Positions 1 through 11,843 of a DNA stretch of 64,000 bases are shown here, one piece after another. The notes under the pieces were generated by a model. It was not told the origin of the DNA, did not search any database, and saw only the letters and a list, made by a program, of their open reading frames with translations. The DNA comes from Hymenopellis radicata (taxonomy: Eukaryota; Basidiomycota; Agaricomycetes; Agaricales; Physalacriaceae): positions 1-64,000 of the forward strand of contig JADNRX010000194.1 of NCBI GenBank assembly GCA_015501595.1, written 5' to 3'. The position numbers and the translations under genes were made by a program. Each line of letters starts with the position of its first letter. Within the stretch, counting starts at the first letter, position 1.

Positions 1-1225
1 GGTCTCAGCATTAGCAAAAATAACGGCACGGCTCCGCTAATAACGTTGTATGAAAGAACCCTGTTGTTAAAGCATGCACAGAGGCCTAGACACGGATCGT
101 AGGGATAGTTATCAAAGACGAAACCGGAATGGATGCGCAGAAAATGTGGCAAGCGCATAATCCCAACCTTAAGGAAGAATTGACCGTTGAATCGAGAGAG
201 AGGAATGTACTTCAGAATAAGTACTTAGAAGGATTAGTATTGAGATGAAGAGTTGGAGAGACGATGATATGTGAACCGCGCCGGGCAAGAATGCTCTGAA
301 GTAAGAGATTTGAATCGGAGTGGATGCTGGGAAAGTTGAAGTATATCGCTGAGAGTCAAAGGAATGGATTTCGCACTGCGGTGCCCTCAAGCACAATTGT
401 CCCAAAGGCTGTCTGAAGCGCAGGAAGGACGGAATCGACGAGCATGACAGTCTCTGGAGAGCGAGTCTTGCGCGGCATGATGGGGAAATTGTTATTACTA
501 AGGGAAAGATGGGGGAGAGGAAGTGCCACAGCAATCACACGAATACGTGGATCGTTGACTTGGGAGCCTGTATGTGACAGATATCGCGGCAACACAATGG
601 CCGGAGAGTTACAATTCTAAGCTGGCCGGTACGGATTGACCGGATTCAGATAGACGGGAGGAGAGCCTGAGGAAATGGAAATGGAAATGGAGCCTGAAGT
701 TGGCGACAGCTACTACGCGAATGCGTAGAGCGTCGACTTGCGAGCGACAGAGATCACGGCAATGAAATGGCCGAGAGTCACAATGTCAGTCTGTGGTATA
801 GAGACCGGAAAGTCGGTAGGGACTCAGAGAGAACTGCAATTCCGAGCAGAGATCGCGGGATTGTAATGGGTTACCGGAGAGTCGGGATGCTTAAAGGCAA
901 GGCGAATGGATGGATAATGGTGTATTGGGTAACTGAGAGACCGCGCGGCGCGGCGCACAGACGCGGAGTGCAGAGGACCAGGTCGACCCGCGAATTTGAT
1001 GTAAGATTTTCCGTGGATGCAGATGCAATCCGACGCAACAATAGCCTTGTAAGTAGGCATACAAAGATAGTAGTCACCTTCACACCAGCACGAATGAGAA
1101 TATGGGTACCATCTTCCGCCACCAATCTCTGGAGATCTCGCCATCCGCCTTCAATCATTTTCGCATACAACGTACGGACGCAATAATTCTTGAAAAACAC
1201 TATTCCTCCTACAAATGTAAACCGC
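1..1225. other. No supported gene
   Basis: Open frames here on both strands are short, carry no recognisable domain and cannot be joined by splice sites into a longer product. A loosely repeated phrase around 580-620, 750-795 and 850-890 (a GAGATCGCGGCAAT-like stretch followed by AATGGCCGGAGAGT-like sequence) suggests an old degenerate tandem repeat. Nothing else is visible. Confidence 0.4.
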
Positions 1226-3493
1226 TCAATCAACCGGTTCCCGAGGATACTTCCTCATAGTCGCCAAATAATCCTTATCATCCTCCAACGAAAACTCTGC
1301 AGGCTGCGACAGCGGAGTAACACCCACACCATGCGCCGCCAACAACTTGAGACGCTCCTTCGTAGCCTGTCTCTTCTTGTTGATGCTATAAAGCTTGATG
1401 CGATGACAAGACGACGTGACGTGCAAGTCCCAGCTATGCAAATGTCAATAAACTGTGATTACGAGGAAAGCAACTTACTTCCAAGCTGACCGCACAAACG
1501 TCGGTTCAGTGTTATTCGACGAGTCCCAGGTGCGGACGCAGAACTCGAGCCACCCTTCCGCGTCAACTGGGATGTCGATCTTCCAGAGCCGCCAGGCATG
1601 GTAGTGCTTTAAGTATTGCGGTCAGCGCGAGAGCGTGGCGCAGAAGAGAGCAATCACCTTCTCAGTCAGGTTGTCTTGATCGACGGCGTACCAAACACTT
1701 CCTCTGAAAGCTTTTTGAGGACGCAGTATCCAATGTCAACTTCGCAAACCTACCCATCTGGCGAGACTTCAACCCGTTCGACCCAGTTTCCACCTCCGCT
1801 GTAGGCCCATCCGCGAAGTGTGATGGTGCCTTCATGGACAACAACATCCTTGTCTTTCGGGGAGATGATGGCGCTCCTGCGAAACGTAGTTAGGGCGTAT
1901 ATCCTCAATCAAACTGCGACTTACGAGACCGGCATCTGCTGAATCGAAAATCCATTCGAGTACTTGGCGTTCTGTTTGCCAATCTGGGAAGCCGTCAGTG
2001 ATGTTCTTCAAGTAGCCAATTATGCAGCTGACCTGCGATGTGTAGTAGAGATACTCCTGAGCTTGCACAGGTCCCATACTCGGCTCAGCGAGCGCGTTGA
2101 TGCGGTACACCCATTTACAGCTCCTCGCCCCAATGTACCCGGTGACGATCATCCGAAGTGGGTAGCCATGCATCTTCGGAAGGGGCTCGCCATTCATCTC
2201 CCAAGCAAGAATGACTTCTTCATTATGTCGGACTTTACGCCACGGAACTGACACGGCGTAGTTGAAGACATTGTTCTTCCTATCATGGGATGAGCACTGA
2301 GTGAAAAGAGGAAGTGAGTGGCGCACTTAAAGTAAGTGTCGGCACCGATGAACTCGAGATGTTTACATTCGGGAAGTACTCCGCGCATGCGTGCTTGAGT
2401 ACCTTCTTGAGGGGTACACCACGATATACGGCTGTGCCACTTGAAAGAACATCGGATAGCGCTCAAGGGATTCAATACGAACGTCACCTACATGGCACCT
2501 TCACCTGGGGACGATGTCAGATCTCAATTGCAATCAGACGTGAAAGAAGCCGTACCCCACGGGGCGTTAATGAGCTCGTCGCCGTCTCCTGGATATTCTC
2601 GAATCTGTTCAATACGACGCTGAAGGTCAAAGTACATTAGACAGAATACAGCGACAGAGAAGAACATACCGTGCCACTGCATTGCAATGTGACAGTAACT
2701 TCGACTTGGCTGAATGCATATCAACGTCAGATTATGCTGTACCACGATGATCATGAGACAACCCACGGAAACTTGGCAGGATCCTTAAGATCCTTGAGCG
2801 ACAACTTCGCCGACGTGTTTACAAGACCGCCAATCTCCAACTCGAACGCATCCTCTTCAATGTCAGGTACACCGCCATGATTGCGAACGCTAAGAATATC
2901 TCAGCACCGAGCACGTCTCCTTCGTATTCATCACCCACAAATGAAACATATTGTCCGTGATCTTGCCTTGCAAAAGCTGCTCGCTCGTCGTTTCCCCATT
3001 ATACGGAAAATCAAGCAGATGGATCAAGTCCGGTTTCTCCTTCTGGACCGTCTCCCAGCTGAAGTCGACAATGTTCTTGAGGCCGAGGAGTTCGTGGTAC
3101 TCTTTCCATCGGTATCCTATCAAAATGGGGTTCGTATCGGGCAGAGGAACGAATTGAAACTCTGGGCACGGCAAGCCTCGTTGTCAGACACGAGGCTCAA
3201 GAGATCAGAGAAGCGCCGTCACCTGGTATGGGCGTGAACCCTTCTTTGTGTGCATTCAGAATTTGACGTGCCATCGTCTTGCGGTCGGGGTATTTTTCCC
3301 ATTCGACGTATCTAGATGCGATTCAGGACTCGCAAAGACGAGCCAGAGTCGGTTAAACTTACCCACTCCAGCCGAGCTTTTCCTCGGGAAACAACTTCGA
3401 GACGTCAAACGAGATAGAGGGCGACCTGAAGCGCGAAGAGTCCAGACTGGGAGAAGGGAGAGAACTCGTCGAGATGTTGCCGCGTACGCTCAT
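1226..3493 (-). CDS. Sulfite oxidase (molybdopterin-dependent), one apparent frameshift
   Basis: Oxidises sulfite to sulfate, the last step of sulfur amino-acid breakdown. About 13 short introns can be read. Start ATG at 3493 (MSVRGNIS). Conserved blocks in order are FHFVRNHGGVP with both halves joined across an intron, VTVTLQCSGTRR whose Cys is the expected molybdenum ligand, APWGEGAIGTAVYRGV, FIGADTYFK, NYAVSVPWRKVRHNEE, LAWEMNGEPLPKMHGYPLR, GYIGARSCKWV, and the dimerisation domain WAYSGGGNWVERVEVSPDGG..WRLWKIDIP. There is no cytochrome b5 or nitrate-reductase flavin domain, so it is a sulfite oxidase and not a nitrate reductase. Between LKHAC (about 2388) and KHLEF (about 2364) the frame changes by one base with no room for an intron. 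This is either a sequencing deletion or a real lesion; all other exons are intact. Confidence 0.9.
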
Positions 3494-4022
3494 GATGGTG
3501 GTGGTAGAAGGGCACAATGGTTATCCTCGAGGACGACACCTATCGTTTATATCGGTACTGGAGACAAACGTCAGTGTTTACGAACTCACGTTCCCCGTGA
3601 GTTATTGAATCTTGACATTGGGACCGAGTCTTCTCCCGTAATGGGAAAACCCTAACGCAGAAACGATGGGCGACCCCCGTCCCAAGCCGTTGTAAACTGG
3701 GAGCATGTATACCCGTCCCGATAGAATGTCGCGTTGAAAGAACGCAAATACGGGTACAAATCTATGATGGCGGTTCGACTTCGACTCTGGATTCTCGTGT
3801 GACCGATGTATCGTCACTTTAAACTGCCGAGTGATGATGACGCTGCCGCCGCCCTCACTGCAGGCTCAAATCCAGTGTAATAATAATGAAGTTGGTATTG
3901 GATGGGGTGCTGTTGGGTAGGTTCTGCCCAGGCCACCGCCCTCGGGATCTACAGTCTTAAACGCGGCGAGCTCGTCCCGGGGGTAGGAGTTTTGCGGTAG
4001 GAATATACCTTAGCCACGTTAT
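3494..4022. other. Intergenic, probable sulfite oxidase upstream region
   Basis: Lies between the start of the sulfite oxidase gene and the 3' end of the next minus-strand gene, so it should hold the sulfite oxidase promoter. I see no clear TATA box. A 71-codon minus frame at 3602-3817 has no support. Confidence 0.4.
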
Positions 4023-5438
4023 CTAGTTCCTACAACTCGGTAGTTCTTCGAAGAATAATGGCTCTTTCATCATGTCTGAGGACCTTTTCCGAAGCCGAGA
4101 ATAAAACTTCCGAGTTCTCTTCTTCCTTCTCTTTTCTTTTTTGGTGTAGAAGATCTCTCCTTTGGCCGGGACTCGGGAGAGAAGTAACGATGTCGAGCGG
4201 CCCTGATGTACTGCCTTGAGCAAAGGCTCTACACGCCGAACAACGTCATCGAACTTGCGCGGCTCAGTGAGGCGCGCACGGACTTGTGCAAGCCAGTCGG
4301 CCAACATTTTCTCGTCTCGGGTGCTCTCCGATTTGTAGTAGAGGCACCTCCTCCACAGCTCTTCGGCCTCGAGCGCAACTGAAAAGATCTCAGACTTAGG
4401 CTTCCTAAAGCCAGTGGAGTAATACCAGTTGGATGGAGGCGGATGCGTCTCGAGGAGGTCGATGAGGAGGGACATGTACAGAGTGGTCGGCGGGGAGATG
4501 GTGAGCAAGTGGGTTTTGTCGTCGAGACGACATAGGGTGGTGAGCATGTGCCACCGGAGAGTTACTTGTTGAGAGCTTCGCAAGCTTGTTGTAGGGTCTA
4601 GAATCCATACTAGATCCGTGTGCTCTCGGAGTGCCCAGACGGCGTCGACGAGGGCGTTTGTGTTCCAGCCATCAGGATATCCCACCTTTTGCAGGAACGA
4701 CGTGAGGTGGCATACTGTCAAGATAGCCTGCTGCTTGGAGGTGCTTTCAGGGCCCAAGGCCGTGACTGCTACGCGCCGCAATAGTGCGTCGAACGCGCCT
4801 TTCAGAGACAGCACAGAACTCCTGTACCGCCATAACGCCTCGACAAGAATCAAAGCCGCCATGTACTCTTTCCTTTCCGCCATCAGCTTCTTTACAAAGC
4901 CTTCCGCTTCGTCCACCGTGAACTTTTCGCTCTTCAGCAGCGTGAGCGCCCTCTCTGACCATGGATTACTCTGCACCGCACCCTTCTGCATAACGTCCTG
5001 GTCCTTGTGCTCCTGATTGATGGCCAGTTCGACCATCATTTCAATGACGCGCCAGCGTGTTCGAGGTTTAACATCGACCAAGTGCGCCTGGCCGCGTACT
5101 TCGGTGTTATAGCGAAGATTCCGAAGCCCAGAGATGATGTTGAACGCTTGCTGCCCGCGTGAGGGTATGAGTGTCGTGGCGCGTAGACAGTCGTGTATGA
5201 CGCCTGCTGCGGGGACGGCGAGTCGTCCCCCGACCCACAGAAGACGCGGCGGTGGGAATTCCCAGCCTGGCTTCTCGAATAGTACACGGACTTGTGAACG
5301 CCATTTGTTTAGATCGTATGGTTCCCTTTTCTGCGGCTGTTCCTCGTCCTGATCGCTCCGGCTTGTTGTGCTATAAGATGTTCTGTGAGGATATCGTATC
5401 GCAGCTATTTCTCGGCGCCATGGATATCGACATAGCAT
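4023..5438 (-). CDS. Orphan protein, possibly mitochondrial, intronless
   Basis: An uninterrupted frame of about 470 codons, unusual in this intron-rich neighbourhood. The longer frame runs up to 5615, but I prefer the ATG at 5438. It gives an N-terminus rich in Arg, Ser and Thr with almost no acidic residues (MLCRYPWRREIAAIRYPHRT), which resembles a mitochondrial presequence. The middle is helical and Leu/Ala-rich (for example VEALWRYRSSVLSLKGAFDA, LREHTDLVWILDP), possibly helical repeats. The C-terminus is very basic (KKEKRRKKRTRKFYSRLRKR). I recognise no domain. A role in mitochondrial RNA or ribosome biology would fit the presequence and basic tail but is only a guess. Confidence 0.75.
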   Translation of the reverse strand: MLCRYPWRREIAAIRYPHRTSYSTTSRSDQDEEQPQKREPYDLNKWRSQVRVLFEKPGWEFPPPRLLWVGGRLAVPAAGVIHDCLRATTLIPSRGQQAFNIISGLRNLRYNTEVRGQAHLVDVKPRTRWRVIEMMVELAINQEHKDQDVMQKGAVQSNPWSERALTLLKSEKFTVDEAEGFVKKLMAERKEYMAALILVEALWRYRSSVLSLKGAFDALLRRVAVTALGPESTSKQQAILTVCHLTSFLQKVGYPDGWNTNALVDAVWALREHTDLVWILDPTTSLRSSQQVTLRWHMLTTLCRLDDKTHLLTISPPTTLYMSLLIDLLETHPPPSNWYYSTGFRKPKSEIFSVALEAEELWRRCLYYKSESTRDEKMLADWLAQVRARLTEPRKFDDVVRRVEPLLKAVHQGRSTSLLLSRVPAKGEIFYTKKEKRRKKRTRKFYSRLRKRSSDMMKEPLFFEELPSCRN

Positions 5439-5627
5439 GCCGTTGAAGGACTTCTGTCGCGTGGGTGATACCTGCAAAGTTCCACCGCGATGGTCGAGGA
5501 AAAGGAATAACACATCACGTGGTTGGTTTTTGATTCCCGGTCCGTCAAAAATTAAAATGCCGGGAAGATCATTCAAAGAGATAAGTTCAAAAGAGCGCGC
5601 GAACCATATATACAAGTAATCAGATTA

Positions 5628-5900
5628 CTACGAGAATTCCTCAAGGTGTGTAACATTCACGCCCTTCTTCTTCAACTTCTTCAGGGCATCTTTGCCCACC
5701 AAGTTGAGTCTCGCGTCTGGGAACAGCTGCAACTTCCTGAACTTTCCCCGCTCCTCCGAACGATTCTTCTTGAGAAAGCGGCGGTGGTCATACGCACCGT
5801 CCATCTTTATTCGGAGGGTGCGCAGCCCAGGGAACTCTTCGTTGAGATTCCCCAAGAGCATTACACAGAGGCGCCACCCAGAAGACATCAAGTTTGTCAT
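5628..5900 (-). CDS. Short orphan frame, possible F-box-protein tail fragment
   Basis: Ninety codons ending 30 bases downstream of the stop of the next minus-strand gene. The sequence FPGLRTLRIKMDGAYDHRRF, then a Lys-rich end (DALKKLKKKGVNVTHLEEFS), resembles the C-terminal tail of Agaricomycete F-box/leucine-rich proteins, where a long N-terminal part would be expected. None is present upstream, so this may be a leftover fragment. No upstream exon could be joined. Confidence 0.3.
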   Translation of the reverse strand: MTNLMSSGWRLCVMLLGNLNEEFPGLRTLRIKMDGAYDHRRFLKKNRSEERGKFRKLQLFPDARLNLVGKDALKKLKKKGVNVTHLEEFS

Positions 5901-5932
5901 TGATTACTGAGTACTGAGCATATGGGTTGTAG

Positions 5933-7021
5933 TCAGTACATGCCTGCATTAGCCCTTGCGGCGGCGGCGTTATCCTGATCGAGCCTCCACCCCATGATGA
6001 TGCTCTCCCGAATTTCCTGCATACTTGCCGTCGTGGGTGAAAGAAAGGTAGGAAGTTTGAATCGAGCTCGTGTATCACTGTTGGGGACAAACGCCTCTGT
6101 CGCGAGTTGATAATCCCCTACGTTTGGCACCGTGTCAGTCCAATCACTAGTGTGAAGTTGAGTAGGGACGCGGCGGTGATGATCGCCTTCAGCCATTTCC
6201 CAGTGCTCGACCGTGATCCTTGGTTCGTTGCTTGCTGAATTCGGGGGCGGGGGAGCAATCACAATGATGATGACCAGCTTCACCTGGAACTGAGCCTACC
6301 AAGGCTTATATCAGGCAACAGCAGTCCACATTTTTAGCAAACTCACACTTGTCAACCACCACCATGCATCTGTCTGCAACTGGGCCAAATGCTCACTTGC
6401 ACCCACTTCGACCACGACACTGGGTGATGTGGCCCCCTTTGGGTAGAAGCATTCATCGGGCTGTTTCCGCTCCTTATTGGGAGTGGCGATGCGATGGGCT
6501 AGAGAAAGAAATAGATGAGAATCGCAAAAGGCAGCACACAAACTGACAAGGAACATACTGGTGCTCCCCAAGGACCGATAGAGATTGCGAGGCCACTGGG
6601 GTGGTTGCAGGACGCCGATGAAGGCTTCGTCGACGAATCGAATGAACGCGCGGCTCGCGGCGTCGTGGGCGCCGCCCGGCACCCACCTGATGATGAGTCC
6701 ATCATCAAAAGTGTAGCTAATGCTACAGCATTATGAGGTGACTGAACACAGCGAACCAAAATTGACGTACCGCAAGTCCCTTGAACAGGGCAGAGTCACG
6801 ATCATTTGCTCCAGCTCGTCGAGAGCGTCCGATTTAACAGAAAAACGGACACAGAATGGCTCTCTGCGGTGTTGTTCAGCAAAGAAGGTCTCGTGTAATG
6901 GATAGACGTACTGGGCTTCCCACTTGGTCAAAATATCCCGTTTAACATCGTCTGTGGTGAGAAACAGTCGAGGAGAGAGAGCCCGCTGTGTCGTCTGAGG
7001 AGTGGCGACGTTAGTGGCCAT
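5933..7021 (-). CDS. Uma2-like, putative PD-(D/E)XK nuclease-fold protein
   Basis: Four exons join cleanly. Exon 1 runs from ATG 7021 (MATNVATPQTTQRAL) to CSRDLR; exon 2 is ISYTFDDGLIIRWVPGGAHD...; exon 3 carries SPSVVVEVGASEHLAQL then DAWWWL; exon 4 starts AQFQVKLVIIIVIAPPPP and ends ARANAGMY. The total is about 300 residues. The pattern of VVVEVG..SE, then DA..WL, then VKLVIII recalls the core of Uma2/PD-(D/E)XK folds. I know this arrangement from a large lineage-expanded family of uncharacterised Agaricomycete proteins. The catalytic Asp is not obvious, so nuclease activity is uncertain. Substrate and role are unknown. No frameshift was seen. Confidence 0.65.
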
Positions 7022-7744
7022 CGAAATCGTGAAAAGGGTACTTCGCGTAGTAGTAGTAGTAAAGTCGGAAATCGAATCTGTCTCAGACACAGACTGGAGC
7101 GTAGTCGGATTAGGAAACAGAGGACAATGAGACTTACACCAAGCAGCAGCGCCAATTGCCTGTTCTTTCTCGCAGACTCTCGAAGTGTGGCGCACAAAAT
7201 TCATTATTAGCCCCAGCGCGATATTTGCCTGCTTCGTGGTGAATGCGACTGCTGTGGAACTTTCGTATAATCGATGATGACGATAGAACTAAAAGTTGCC
7301 TCTCTGAACTTGGGGAACATCTGGGAGCCGATATCTAGATATGAAGGGAGTAGTTCTTGCACATGATTCGGGTGATGGATGCACGAAGACTCTGACTTGA
7401 GCAGCATTCCTTCGCCGGCACCATGGGCTGCAGGATAATGGTATAGTTATATTAGCTGATGGCGAAGGCGCTTCCAGTGGAAGTGATGTAATGGGTCTGT
7501 GGATACGCTTTTCCTTGCTATGAAACGATAAGAGAATAATTATCGGGGAAAAGAGACGAAGCTACCGGAACGGGCTTTCGCGCATGAACACAATGGTGTA
7601 TCGCTAGGAAACCGCGTGTTATCAGCCTCAACGCGGGAAGTATTGACCAGCTCCGCCTAGCTGCCGCAAGTGGAATCAGTCCGGCACCGACTCAGTGAAC
7701 TGAGAAGTTCACTTTCTATGATCGCATGCGACTTCAGGTATCGT
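7022..7744. other. Intergenic, nothing recognised
   Basis: Presumed promoter of the Uma2-like gene in its first part. The remaining short frames on both strands have no domain or splice support. Confidence 0.35.
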
Positions 7745-8170
7745 TCAAGTTTCGTGTCCATCGTGCCCTCGCTCAAAGATCCTGATGATGTTGTCTTCGA
7801 TGATAATTGTCTCATCCTTTTCGTATAAGGGTGCGGCGTGATGCTCGCTGGTCATTTCAACCTCCATGACGACATTATAAGTGTCGCCCCCACTGTTGGC
7901 TTCCGCCAAGTGCACGAGATTCGTCCTGATACTTTGAAATGTGTTTGCGCGCGTTGACATTGGACATGGTGCTTCGCGACGTGACGAGGTACGGGTCCAT
8001 GGCATCGAAGATCCACTCCGGAGATCCGTCGAACACTTTTCGAACAGCGAGGCCACTTTGGTCGCTGGCTACGTTGAGTTTGAACCAGGTTTGAACAATA
8101 ACCGATACGTACCAATGAGATGGGTCGAATTGACGCTGCAGATTGCCTTGGTCACCGCAGCCTTCAACAT
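7745..8170 (-). CDS. Small NTF2/SnoaL-like protein, apparently frameshifted
   Basis: Start ATG at 8170 (MLKAAVTKAI), one intron (donor GTACGTATCG, acceptor AACGTAG), then a frame reading GLAVRKVFDGSPEWIFDAMDP. The second half of the protein is in another frame: SIRTNLVHLAEANSGGDTYNVVM..EMTSEHHAAPLYEKDE and the end RIFERGHDGHET. Both halves look coding, and one base added near 7930-7950 would join them. The EWIFDAMDP phrase and the alternating beta-strand end suggest a SnoaL-like NTF2 fold, which often binds small molecules. This is a weak assignment. It may be a decayed gene or carry a sequencing error. Confidence 0.4.
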
Positions 8171-8322
8171 TGCCCAAGGTTGCGCGCGCTATACCTTATG
8201 GGTACTTCCTGAAGAGCGGAAATGTAGTCTTCCTTGCGAGCTCAACGCGCTGAAGTCTTTGAAAGCAAAGTAATTAATTGCACAGACAAAAGAGCGGTAA
8301 AATATACACAGATTCAGAATGA

Positions 8323-8767
8323 TTACTGTTGGGACGTGGAAGGGGCAGGTGGTGGATGGGAGTATGTGTTGGCGTTGGCCTGGGAGCTGTAGTGTTCCCT
8401 CCGGATCGCCTCTTCCTGCGCATCGACTTCCATCAGCGCTTCGAGTAAGAGGCTGTGAGAGCGTAAGCAGTGGAATGAGAGAAATATCGGGGAATACGCA
8501 CTCAATCTCGTCCTGTAGCCGCTGCATAATAACCCCAGCACTCTGCAGGTCCTTTTCATGATTCGCGCGCGCTGCAGACACCCTCGTATACACCTCTCTC
8601 AGATTGTTAAACCTAGGTATCAATTAACAACGCATGCTCTAATAAACACATACAAGTACGCACTTTTCCTTATATCGGCCATTCGAGTTCGCCTGCGACT
8701 TGGCCAGGTCAGACAAGGACATGGCGGGCGGAAGGGGAGTCACCTTGCGGGGATTAGGCTGTTCCAT
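8323..8767 (-). CDS. Small conserved-looking coiled-coil protein, function unknown
   Basis: Three exons give about 115 residues. ATG 8767 gives MEQPNPRKVTPLPPAMSLSD.. to NGRYKEK; exon 2 reads FNNLREVYTRVSAARANHEKD..IMQRLQDEI; exon 3 reads LLLEALMEVDAQEEAIRREH and a Pro/Ser tail ending PSTSQQ. Residues 35-90 have heptad character and probably form a coiled coil. In-frame sequence continues upstream through SPSELTAKL as far as a TGA near 8845, so a longer N-terminus is possible. Its promoter region lies in or beside the outer end of the left inverted arm. I do not recognise the family. Confidence 0.55.
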
Positions 8768-9479
8768 CAACTTCGCTGTCAGTTCGGATGGGGAGCCAAA
8801 CAAGGACCACGGTGCGGCGTTCGAGACCGAGGCAGGCTGTCGTTTCTGCCGCGCTCACTGTCCTCGCATTAAATGCGCCACTCTGGGGCACGTCACCGAC
8901 AAGAAAAGGCTCTAAGCAACGACGTAAAGCGAACGTCAAGGCCGGTTGGAAATTCCAAGTCGGCAGTTCGGTCCGAGGCCGCCGTCAACAATCGGTCCGG
9001 ACGCCGAAGCAAGGGGAAGTATTTACACTTGCTATGTTCGCAAGCTGTCGCGATCGCTTTGTGGGCCCAGCCTGGGCCGAGCAGGACACACGGTTAGGCG
9101 GGAAAGCATCCATTTGATTGACGTTCTGATAATAATAGGACAGCGCTAAATGCACGATAACTCCCCGAGTGGCCCGCTTCATCCTCAGATGAAGACGTCG
9201 AAGCACGAGTCCATAGGAACTTTGCAATCAAAACTTCCACCGTGACCCAGCCTTTGCAGGTTGTCCAGTTCGACCACGACCATAGTTTCGGAAACTGTAC
9301 GATGCCTTTTACCGGCCCTTTGGTCTTCCAGCACTCGAGGATGCAACACTCTAGGCTCTGTTCATAATACTTCGCTGTACTGTTAACTGCCCCTGTGACT
9401 CTCGGGACCTACGAACATTGCCTTCTCTCAAGAGATACATGACCTGCTATCCGCTGCTTTGTTTACTTGCACTAGCCTT

Positions 9480-10690
9480 GGCGGCGTTCTCGTCTTCCAG
9501 TTTGCTGTTCCCCCGTATGCATAGGAGTGTCGACGTCTCCGTCTGTTGTACCCGCGTACTACCTGTCCGGCGTTCAAGTGATTATTCTTGGATCGCCCCG
9601 TTGCTTATGCCAAGTCGTACCAGTATGAAAGCTCTCAGTGAGCTCCTACGTTCTCTAAACCTGTGGTGAAGTCCACCATCCCCTCTTACTTCCCGAGGAC
9701 ACTTGTCCTATCGGAACAGCGCCTCATGGCTTCATTCCCTCACTCCTTTTTTTTTGTTCACTTGGATTGACACTCCAATGGGAGTCGGATCAGCTAGTGA
9801 GTGTGATTTATTCGAATGTAGTGTGTTACACGGGCAACCTTAAAGGTTCTACTTCTCGATTTCGAGGCCACTTGTCCTATCGGCACGACGCCTCATATCT
9901 TTCGGCGGTGTCGTTTCTTTTGGTACATGCGGTGAAGAGTCAAACAAGTCGGATGGGCTTTAGGCCTTTGATTTCTTTGAACATACTTAGTCTCTTGCAT
10001 GGGAACATCGAAGAGGCCGAACTGACTCTTCGATTTCGAGGACACCTGTCCTATCGGAACAGCGCCTCATTATAGATCGTCCCACGCGAGCTTTTTAGTT
10101 GAAACTTGACTTGGATTGTCACTCTAGAATAAAAGCAGGTTAACTATTTCTTTGACGTGATTGTGATTTTCTTTTGAATGTAGTTCTTGTGGCACGAGGA
10201 GCGTCAACCGTTATTCGAGTCGGCCTTGACTCAGATTTACCTTTTGGATTTTGAGGCCACTTGTCCTATCGGCAGGACGCCTCATGATTCCGAATGATGA
10301 CATCATTTTTGGTTTATGCAGACATGACTGGATCGAAGGCTCGAAGAGTCAAGCAAGCCGGATGCCAGCCTGCTTTAGTCCTCCAATTTCGAACATAGTC
10401 TCTTGCATGGGAACGTCGAAGTCGAGGCCACTTGTACTATCGGAACAGTGCCTTCATTAATGTGCGGCGATACGATACGATTTTTTCTGCATACACTCGG
10501 AGTGCTGTCTTGGTGGCGGCAAACTTGAAGTGGCAGATTGGCTTCCGCGGTGTGAGCGTTGTTGTCTCAGTCCGTAGTACTGGCTTGATTGAAGACTTGT
10601 GGGGTTTTATTCTGCTGAAGGACACAGGCGGTTGGCTGATTCTGAGATTGCACTTCGGGCCATGACGGTATCCGCCCTCAATGCAGCGAA
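9480..10690 (+). repeat. Outer hairpin-repeat block, left arm
   Basis: Contains five copies of the ~31-base hairpin repeat at about 9695, 9864, 10038, 10253 and 10424. They alternate between type 1 (CGGAACAG then YGCCTC) and type 2 (CGGCACGAC or CGGCAGGAC then GCCTC). Between them recur fixed phrases: GAAAGC then AGCTCACTGAGAGCT-type palindrome at 9630, TTTTAGTTG..CTTGGATTGTCACTC, GACATGACTGGATCGAAG, and a GTCGAAGAGGCC..CTCTTCGAT stem. The same order recurs in the inner block (13.39-14.13 kb) in direct orientation. No coding capacity is convincing here. Confidence 0.85.
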
Positions 10691-10984
10691 CCTTCACCCG
10701 CAGCACGCATCGAGGCTTTATTCAGCGTGCGCTTGCGATTGCTGGGAGAGAATGGGTGTTGGGTGATACTGAGGTGTGTCCAGAGGTTGGGCGAAAGCGA
10801 CGGAGCATTCCGCCAAGCCTTGTTCTCTTGCACCGGTTAACCAAATATCACTGTACGAGGAAGGCTAGGTATATACTTGTACAGGTTCATTTCAAGGGTC
10901 AAAATGTCTGTTCTAGTTACAGGCATAGTAGCTCTGGCCGTCCCACTGGACAGGCGTTCTCGACGACAACCAAGTTCCCCGCTT

Positions 10985-11697
10985 TCAGAAGAGTCTCGAA
11001 ATAAACGTCTTCTTACGTGCAGGTAAGGATGGTACGTACACCGGACCTCCCCACAGAACTGCGTGAATATATTGTGGGTGCAGTTGCATCGTAGGAAGCC
11101 CCGGAGGTGGGTAGTACGGAATGAAAAACTGTGGCGCATATGCCGGGTATGATTCAGCCGTGTGTGGAACGCCGAAGTGGTTGTCTGTCGAGTTCTGTAG
11201 ATGTTGTCAGCGCGTTACGGACGTGGCTCATATGGACTTACACCGACAAAGTGCCGTTGGTTTATAGAATAGGGACCTGGATCTTGGGACGCGAAACCAG
11301 TGGCGTTGTACATCATGCCAGTACTAGGAGGAATCACTGGATGCTGAACTGGCGTTTGAGCATAATCAGGTTGTATCTGTAGTGCACTAGAGGGAAAATA
11401 TGGAGGCTGGAAGCTAGAATGGCCCGGCGGAACACATGCTTGCACTGATGGCGGATAAAGTGGCGCCGCATATCCTCCTGGGAAGTAACCGTTCTCATAG
11501 ACGCCCACAGGATATCCTCCGCTTCCCAAATCGCCTATGGGCCCCATTTGGGCGCTTCCAACGTCCACCACAGAACTTGGACGCGCCGCCGCAAATGGTT
11601 CTAGATAACCTGGTTGCGACTGCGCTGCGTCCCATGTCCATCGCTGCATGTGCTGCCATGCTTCGGCGTCCTGATGAGGATATTCGTATTCCATCAT
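10985..11697 (-). pseudogene. Gene A, left copy: Tyr/Pro/Gly-rich protein with early stop
   Basis: Two exons. ATG 11697 gives MMEYEYPHQDAEAWQHMQRW, then WDAAQSQPGYLEP and a long Gly/Tyr/Pro-rich stretch. The second exon contains the LHPQ/VLWGGPVY-type region. In the right-arm copy the end reads RLFPRRGRLSSRTPVQWDGQ; here the codons after RLF read TGA, removing about 30 residues, while the sequence after the stop still matches the right arm. So this copy is probably inactive or truncated. Function unknown. Confidence 0.6.
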
Positions 11698-11843
11698 GTA
11701 GTAGAAAGAGAGAACAAAAGTTTTTGTGGCGACAAGATCTACAGATCTCGCGATCAACGCGAGGATCAAAATGTCCTTTGATCCCCGACCTGCGCTTCAA
11801 CCATCACCTCCACTGCCTCTAATCTCATCGTTAATACAGTATC

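Noticed and set aside
767..1186. Plus-strand 139-codon frame in the left end
   Set aside because: Low-complexity Arg-rich reading over a degenerate repeat, with no partner exons.
4618..5016. Plus-strand 132-codon frame
   Set aside because: Lies wholly inside the long minus-strand orphan gene and has no domain or start context.
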